Positions 58,033 through 64,000 of a stretch of 64,000 nucleotides of DNA are shown one piece after another (position 1 is the first letter of the stretch; each line of letters opens with the position of its first letter). The position numbers and the translations under genes are program-made. The notes beneath the pieces are model-generated. The model did not search any database, was not told the DNA's origin, and worked only from the letters and a program-made list of their open reading frames with translations. The stretch is taken from positions 1 to 64,000 of the forward strand of contig MU860143.1 in assembly GCA_033296875.1 (NCBI GenBank), read 5' to 3'. This DNA is from Achaetomium macrosporum. Its lineage: Eukaryota; Ascomycota; Sordariomycetes; Sordariales; Chaetomiaceae.

Positions 58033-59467
58033 CGCCCTGGGGGCCAGGGCTTTACGGGAATGGGAAGGGGTGTGGTGTGGGGTGAGGCCGGAGTTGTGGC
58101 CGGGAGGTCTACATGGGGGTTGTTTAGGGTGTATTGGGCGATATTTTACCGTTTTCGTTCGCAGAATGTCTCTCTTTTATATCTTGGTTGCATCTTGATT
58201 GGGGCGGCGGTGGCGTCTTCGCGAGTAATCATCTTGCTGGTGTTGCGGAGCATTGCGATGTGTTTCTTGGTGTTTGATACACGGTGTGCTAGGAGTTGAA
58301 TATAACAAGGTCGTGCATGATGAAGAATCATAGATATATGCTCCTAGCTCCATGATACTTGATGACTCGTCTGGCTTGAGAATTCTCCCGGGGTGTTTGA
58401 CCAATACGTGGCAGCCAGCTGAAAAGGGCTTAGCTACGGGGTTTTACATCGATATGCCACTATCTACACAGATATGTAGGAATCTGTTGCCCAGAAATTC
58501 AAGATTCTGCTTGCCATACCAAGTTGATGCTGCTTATCCAACAGGAACTGGCCTGGCCCAAGTACGCACTATCTGGGCAACAAGATGATGAACCTTTCAC
58601 AACACCCTAGCCAGGTGGTTAAGGACATCGACCGTGCCAGGCAACCACTTGGTATGGCGTCGTCAAGAATCTGAGGTGTAGCTCAACACCATGCCAAACC
58701 GCAGCTGGTTGGCTCACAGCAAGGCTTGAGAGACTGCCACTAATTAGCGCTTGAGCTAACGTCTGGTTGAGGCAACCATGCTAAAGCTACTTCACGCTGG
58801 AAGGAACATGCCTTCCTCTTCCGCTTCTTATACGCTGTATTTGCAGAGTCCTCTGCAGAGAACGCCCCAGAATAGCTCCTGTACTCCCTTAGATAGCGAT
58901 ATATAAGAGATTCACCAATAACCCTAGAAGACATTCACCATGAAGACAGACAGCAGCACATCAATTACCGACCTTGGCACCTTTTGGCAGCGCCATGTGC
59001 ATACGCCATCTTCTCAGTGAACTGCTCCTGCCTCATCCTTTCCATGTGTAGTGAGCGTTGGCGAGAGAGCTAGGCCATTGGCCAATGTCCTCAGGCTGTG
59101 TTTTAGGATGAGGCATGTCGCATGAGTTGACTAATCAGTCCGGCCATGTGCAGCGTAGCGGGTGTTGTCTTATCACATGCCAGCAAGCTCGAGATGGGTT
59201 TAGAGAACTGCACAACTACTATCCTTTCTCGCCCGATGCTAATCTGCCAAAGTGCTGAACAAAAGGGATAAATCATAAATTCAGATTTCACTGTGGCAAA
59301 CGGGGCATGGGGCCAGGAGCATTCTGTAAAATCCGAGCTTGTTTGCTTGTTGGTTGTGTTGTCCGAGGTTGATATAGTAGGTCACTGTGGGTTACATCTG
59401 CGTAAAATGCATGGTCGAAAAGCAGAACCCCTAATGGCATTTCGACCTCGGCAAATTCTGGGAACGC
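58033..59467. other. Intergenic, partly AT-rich
   Basis: About 1.4 kb between the channel gene and the tRNA. From about 58340 to 58930 the composition is more AT-rich, with short imperfect inverted repeats (CCAGGTGGTT at about 58611 against AACCACTTGG at about 58641). It could be an old transposon scar. No coding content. Confidence 0.4.
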
Positions 59468-59581
59468 GGCAAGGTGGCCGAGCGGTCCAAGGCGCCAGGT
59501 TCAGGCCAACCTGAATTAGTAAATCTCGATAGATTTCCTGGTCTCAGAAATGGGGCGTGAGTTCGAATCTCACCCTTGTCA
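59468..59581 (+). tRNA. tRNA-Leu, anticodon CAG, with 30-nt intron
   Basis: The acceptor stem GGCAAGG pairs with CCTTGTC (one G-T pair) and is followed by discriminator A. The D arm lies in GGCCGAGCGGTCCAAGGC. The anticodon stem CCAGG/CCTGG encloses TTCAGG, with anticodon CAG at 59502-59504. The intron at about 59506-59535 contains CCTGAA, which pairs with TTCAGG of the anticodon loop as in canonical pre-tRNAs. A long variable arm fits Leu. The T arm is GTGAG-TTCGAAT-CTCAC. A TTTT at about 59587 can end Pol III transcription. It decodes CUG. Confidence 0.93.
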
Positions 59582-60718
59582 CAAGACTTTTGCATGTTTT
59601 TGTTCTGCGTCCATCACCCTTTTGCTTGGCTTCGGGAGATTGGCTCTGCCTCGGATTCTGCAGCCGCGAAGGTAGATTCGGGGCTTGGAATGCAATCGCT
59701 CGGGCGCTGTTCTCCGTGACTCGCGGTTTGTTGACACTTGACACAGGGAGCTGTAGAGGGTATGGATGGATACCGTTGTTTTCTGGTTTGGAGACCTCCG
59801 GGTAGTATGGTTGGTAGCAGGGGCGATATATTTGAGACAAGCGGATCACGTTGCGCACCTGGATGGGGTCTATGTCGTTGAGATATTGTGAACCACGAAC
59901 AATGCTTACACAGCTCACTGCAACAGAAGTTTTGCGTGTGACTGATGACTTATCATAACAGAAGGTGCAGATAAAGTTCCCCGGATGTTGACCCCGAGTG
60001 GGTCTCTGAAGCAAGTTGATCTGCAGACGGAAAACAAAATCGTCTGAAACATCAGATCGAGTTCGAAAAACAGAGGCACGGAACGCGCTATAGTCTCAAT
60101 CTGAGATGATTGATGTGACCCCTCTGGCTTGTGCGCTCTGCGGAAAGAGCGACCCTGCATCGGGCTTTGGCCGGGCTAAGCGGGCTGGGCTCAGGCAGGC
60201 GTTCCTGAGCCAATCGCAGCCCTACGGTTGACGCTCTTTTAATTGGCCCAGGCGCCACAGCTGCGGCTGCTCGATTGGGATGATCGAAATTAAAACAGGT
60301 CGCGTATGCTCAGGGGGCAGGGAAGCGCGAGGCTCTGGCAACGTCCATCCTTCTGAAGAGCTGACAGGCGCGAGCGGTGGATGGTCGGTCGCAGGGGTCA
60401 AGGCCAATCTTCAACTCTCCTTTGTCATGCGAGTGGCCCTCCGTTCATTACACTACACACACGTTCGTTACAGTCACTCATTAGCTTTCGCCTTCGCATG
60501 AACAAAATAACAGGCCGCGACAAGGTCCCACGTCGCAGCAGCGCTTCCGCAGTTCGGCAGAGTTAGTCCACGGTCGCCGAGACGTCATCGAGATTCGAGG
60601 GGTGCCCCGGGCCGAGACGTCTCGGGACCGCGCCTCTGGTCACTGGTGGAGCGTGTCCTGGACCTGTCACCCGGTGTCTGCTACTCTTCGGTCTCGATTT
60701 CTAAGGGCCGAGAATAGG
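59582..60718. other. Intergenic, tRNA to C2H2 gene
   Basis: About 1.1 kb. The minus frame 59544-60014 overlaps the tRNA 3' flank and is not credible. The region next to 60719 is the promoter and leader of the C2H2 gene. Confidence 0.5.
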
Positions 60719-63589
60719 ATGGAACCCGGTGCCAGGGGCAGGTCCCCTGCGTCCCGGCGAGTCGCACAGAAGCTGGGCGGCGACACCATCGTCAGCATTC
60801 CCTATCGTCCACGTAAGGATGCAGCCTACGCGCGGAAGACTGCAGCTGCCGAACTTGACCCGGCGACGGCTACCCGGCTACCCGGCCCCCAGGCTGACCC
60901 TGGACACCCGGCGGCCGCCGATGCTCTGTCCCTCTCCGGCACCACTCCCCCGAGCAGCCCGACCACGGCCAGCTTCCCCGGCGGCCCCAAGTCTATGACT
61001 CCAGACTCGATCAGGAAAGGCCGCCCTCAGCTGGTTCTCACCGACTCTCAAGGCAAGATCGCTGCCAAGGACGGGGATGACACGTCCTTCCGGAAGCATA
61101 ACCGTGGAATCGGTTCCATTGACTCTATCCTGTCTTCTACTACCTGTGTCAACACACAGTCCGAGTGCAGCCGCTCGGAATCGCGCCTATCTCGAGAAAT
61201 TCGCAACGAGATCGAGGAGGATGCTGGTGGCGGCCCGTCTGTCCTCCCTCACCGCACTCCTCGCAGACAGGCAAGCAAGTGCGTATCATTCCAGACACCT
61301 CGCCCAGTTCTCTTTGGACGATCGTATCCGCTCACACTCAACAGGATACATCTTGCTCCCCCAAGCACCACGGCGCCTGGGTCTTTGTTTTCTGTGGAGA
61401 CTGAGGATCAGGGGGCTGTTGATGAAGAGGCTAGGCTTGTTGATGAGGTCTCATCATGGGTTCTGAGAAACACGTTTGGTAAAGATGTGGATGACTGTGC
61501 CGCCCCCCTGTTGGTCTGGGACTGCACGTACCGTTACCTCCAGGAACTCTGGACCGCAGCTCATGAGGGAAAGTTGGGATTTATTCAAACGATATCTGGC
61601 CACGGCACGCCGTCATCACACTACGGCGGGACCCCAAGCTCTAGTAACAATGACCAGCAACACTCGGACCAGCATGGAAAGGGAAAGAGGAAAGCAGACG
61701 GAGGCAGTGATGACGGGAGTGGGCTGGGCGGCCGGGACAATCAGGGGAACGAAGGACGGGACGTGTCGCCAGCCTCGCAAGCATACAGCACCAAAGGAAA
61801 CATCACCAACCTCAGCTGTCCCTACCGAAAACGCAACCCTCTTCGGTTCAACGTGCGCGACTACTACGTCTGCGCCACACATTCTTTTGCCGATATGTCA
61901 CAGCTGAAGTATGCCTCACCAAAACTTCGCCTTGCAGGCCTATATGCTAACGGTATCCAGGAAGCACATCCGTGCTCACCACCCGCCTGTGCAGAGGAAC
62001 GCGGGCCCATTTCTCTGTCCCCGATGCTGCCAAGGGTTCGTCTCCAAAAATGACCTGGATTCGCACCTGCGCCAGCTGGACGTGTGCCGTATCTCCTATG
62101 ACAGTGGCGGCGCCGACCCTGAGGATGGCATCACCCAAAAGATTATTTCGTCCCTAGAGGCTAGAAGCCTGAAAGCCAAAATCGACAACTGGGTCTCGTT
62201 GTGGAAACTTCTTTTCCCAAGCGATCAGGTCATTCCGGATCCGGGTACGGATGCTCCTTGTCTTCATCTCCCGTACGTTTCTTGAATCCTAACCTTCGAG
62301 CAGTGTTCGTTCCGGTGATGGAGATATTTGATTTCATTGCCGAGTCCAAGAAGTTCATCAGCACGTTGAAAGACCTGCTCGAGATCCAGTACCGCTACGT
62401 TCTTGAAGGGGCAAGTCAAGTGATGGACGTCGACCTCAAGATTCACCAAGGCCTCGAACGGAGTGCGAAAACCATCTACAACTGGATCGAAACTGTCGTG
62501 CAAGATTGGGAGCAGCGGATATCAGGGACTGTCTCTCTGTTTTCAAGTTCAGCCATCAATCAGCCGGACACGAACGGTGAAAGTTGGGCTTCTACTCCTC
62601 ACCTCCCTCCTTCCCCGGCTCCAACGCCAACAATCTTGCCTGGAAACGCAGCTGCCGCGAGCACCTTGCCTAGCGCGGAGAGCCCCGGCGCAACTGCGCC
62701 CCGGAGTCTTAGGGCGTCGTCCGTCCGGAGGCGGCCGAATCCTCCACCTAAGCGGATCAAGAGGCCCGAGATACTACCAAAAGCCCCACCGCCGACACAG
62801 ATACCACTGCCCATCCAACGAGCACGAACTCCTCAATCACAAGCAAGGATTGTCAGTGCTTCGTTTAGGCCGCCCCCGACAGTCCTTCCAAGCCAGTCAA
62901 TTCCTGTTCCAACACCAACCACACAGAATCTCGAGCCAGGGCCACAATACCAGTCAAGCTGGGAGCATCCCACCGTAACGGTCACTAGCGCCTACAATGT
63001 TTCCTACACCAGCCCGGGTGATATGTTTCAACATCCGGCCATGACACCGACACACTACGCTCCCATCCATCCATCGTACCTAGCGTCGACGGAACAGCCA
63101 AACGAGACGATATCGGCCGAGGCACTGCAACAACACGAGGTCGGCCCACGGCCACACTCAACAGCAACCATTCACGCTAACCGGCTTACTATGTCGACGG
63201 CTTCTAGGTCCTCGCTTGCCAGTCTCAGCTGGATCCGCGACGAGAACCGGGATTCGAGCCAGACACTCGTGGAAGCTCATCCGCCAGGAAGATGCGGCAA
63301 CATGTACTGCCCGAGCTGTAGCAAGACGTTACCCGACGACATCACTGCGCAGCCGTCACCTGTGGGCATGCACCCTGTCACTGGTTCTCCGCACCACCAC
63401 CCCGGTTTCCACACGGCGGGACCGGGAACGGGGGCGCCATTTCAAACCTCACCCAGGCCCGGGGAAGTGCACGGCTTTGGGGATCAAGTGGAGTGGTCGT
63501 TCCATACCACTGGGGGGATGCATGGGGCCGGGGTTAATGATAATAATCTGTTTGGAGGAGGTCACCACGGGCCGCAGGAGGGATACTAA
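60719..63589 (+). CDS. C2H2 zinc-finger protein of a fungal-specific family
   Basis: 919 residues, join(60719..61908, 61961..62244, 62304..63589). The start is the first in-frame ATG. A disordered N-terminal part (to about 240) is followed by an acidic DEEARLVDEVSSWVL region. The hallmark segment is SCPYRKRNPLRFNVRDYYVC with FADMSQLKKHIRAHH (about residues 378-405). Its zinc ligands are split by the first intron, so both introns are needed for a complete finger. A second finger-like unit (FLCPRCCQGFVSKNDLDSHL) ends in Cys rather than a second His. FVPVMEIFDFIAESKKFIST opens a helical region of about 90 residues. The rest is Pro/Thr/Ser-rich, with one Cys pair (MYCPSCSK). The CP(Y/F)RKRNPxRF pattern is common in Pezizomycotina proteins of unknown role; DNA binding is not shown. 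Confidence 0.83.
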
Positions 63590-64000
63590 TACAAGAAGCA
63601 GGGGGCTGTTTTGGATACTTCGTCACTGTATACTAACAATACTTCACAAGGATCTCTTACTAATGTAATACAGATGTAACAGCCTCTGGCTCTTTCGTTG
63701 GGGCGCTGTGAAGCAAGGACCACCGATCGGACATCTGCTGAAACGGCACGCTATACGAGGACATGATTGGATGTATCGCGATGTTTGTGTATGATATTAT
63801 AGATCTCTGAGCGTTGCTCAAGCCCGGGGGTTCTCTCATCGGCGCGATGTAATTCTACTAGTAGTGTGTACCTGACACAGTAATTACTAGTCATATCTAC
63901 TTGAAGTTCGCCATGATATCTGCTGATGATGAATGAAAATGAATGTCGGGCATCCCCTCGGGCCCACTGAGTGATGTTAGCTTCGAAGAGACGACGGGAG
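63590..64000. other. 3' flank of the C2H2 gene to window end
   Basis: About 0.41 kb with no recognisable gene. It is likely 3' untranslated sequence plus the start of the next intergenic region. Confidence 0.5.

Noticed and set aside
58600..58660. Inverted repeat as a transposon terminus
   Set aside because: Arms are about 10 nt and imperfect, with no target-site duplication or transposase.
59544..60014. 156-codon minus-strand frame
   Set aside because: It begins inside the tRNA-Leu region and shows no conserved pattern or codon bias.

Overview
This window is nuclear DNA of a filamentous ascomycete, most likely a Sordariomycete and probably Sordariales. The evidence is short GT-AG introns (mostly 45-110 nt) with CTAAC/CTGAC branch sites, GC-rich third codon positions, a Zn2Cys6 regulator, an Hsp31-type DJ-1 protein, a GH5 mannanase and a U2 snRNA with the fungal 5' end. 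I rebuilt exon structures by hand. Every multi-exon model below keeps frame across all junctions, but none has been tested against RNA.

Layout: 0-12.3 kb holds MAD1 (+), the endocytic muniscin SYP1 (-), a Csk1-like kinase (+) and GMP synthase (-, 21 exons). 12.3-13.7 kb has no gene and contains an AT-rich, RIP-like relic. 13.7-20.1 kb has a Zn2Cys6 factor and a ~1000-residue protein whose C-terminus resembles a catalytically dead XPF domain plus HhH (Zip2/SHOC1-like, inferred). 20.3-28.6 kb has a WRAP53/Swt21-like WD protein (-), a PQ-loop transporter, a single-pass surface protein and an R3H protein. 29-34.5 kb has a secreted protein with DAG repeats and the Rieske subunit of complex III (both -).

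35-42.4 kb has a DJ-1-family gene (+) ending 26 bp from DDB1 (-), an ACC-synthase-like PLP enzyme (-) and a U2 snRNA gene (-). 43.8-51.2 kb has a P/S-rich protein with an in-frame TAG followed by 51 more coding-like codons, an Hsp31-type DJ-1 protein (-) and a Mid2-like wall-sensor-type protein (-). 53.5-64 kb has a beta-mannanase (-), a vacuolar TRP-type cation channel (+), an intron-containing tRNA-Leu(CAG) (+) and a C2H2 protein (+).

The genes are mostly unrelated housekeeping functions, and I see no biosynthetic cluster, defence island or intact transposon. The most unusual signals are at the level of gene structure: GMP synthase is cut into 21 exons, some only 13-19 nt, and four GC-AG introns occur among about 59 inferred introns, two of them in one gene. 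Other points for follow-up are the XPF-like protein, the internal TAG, and the DAG arrays on both sides of an intron.
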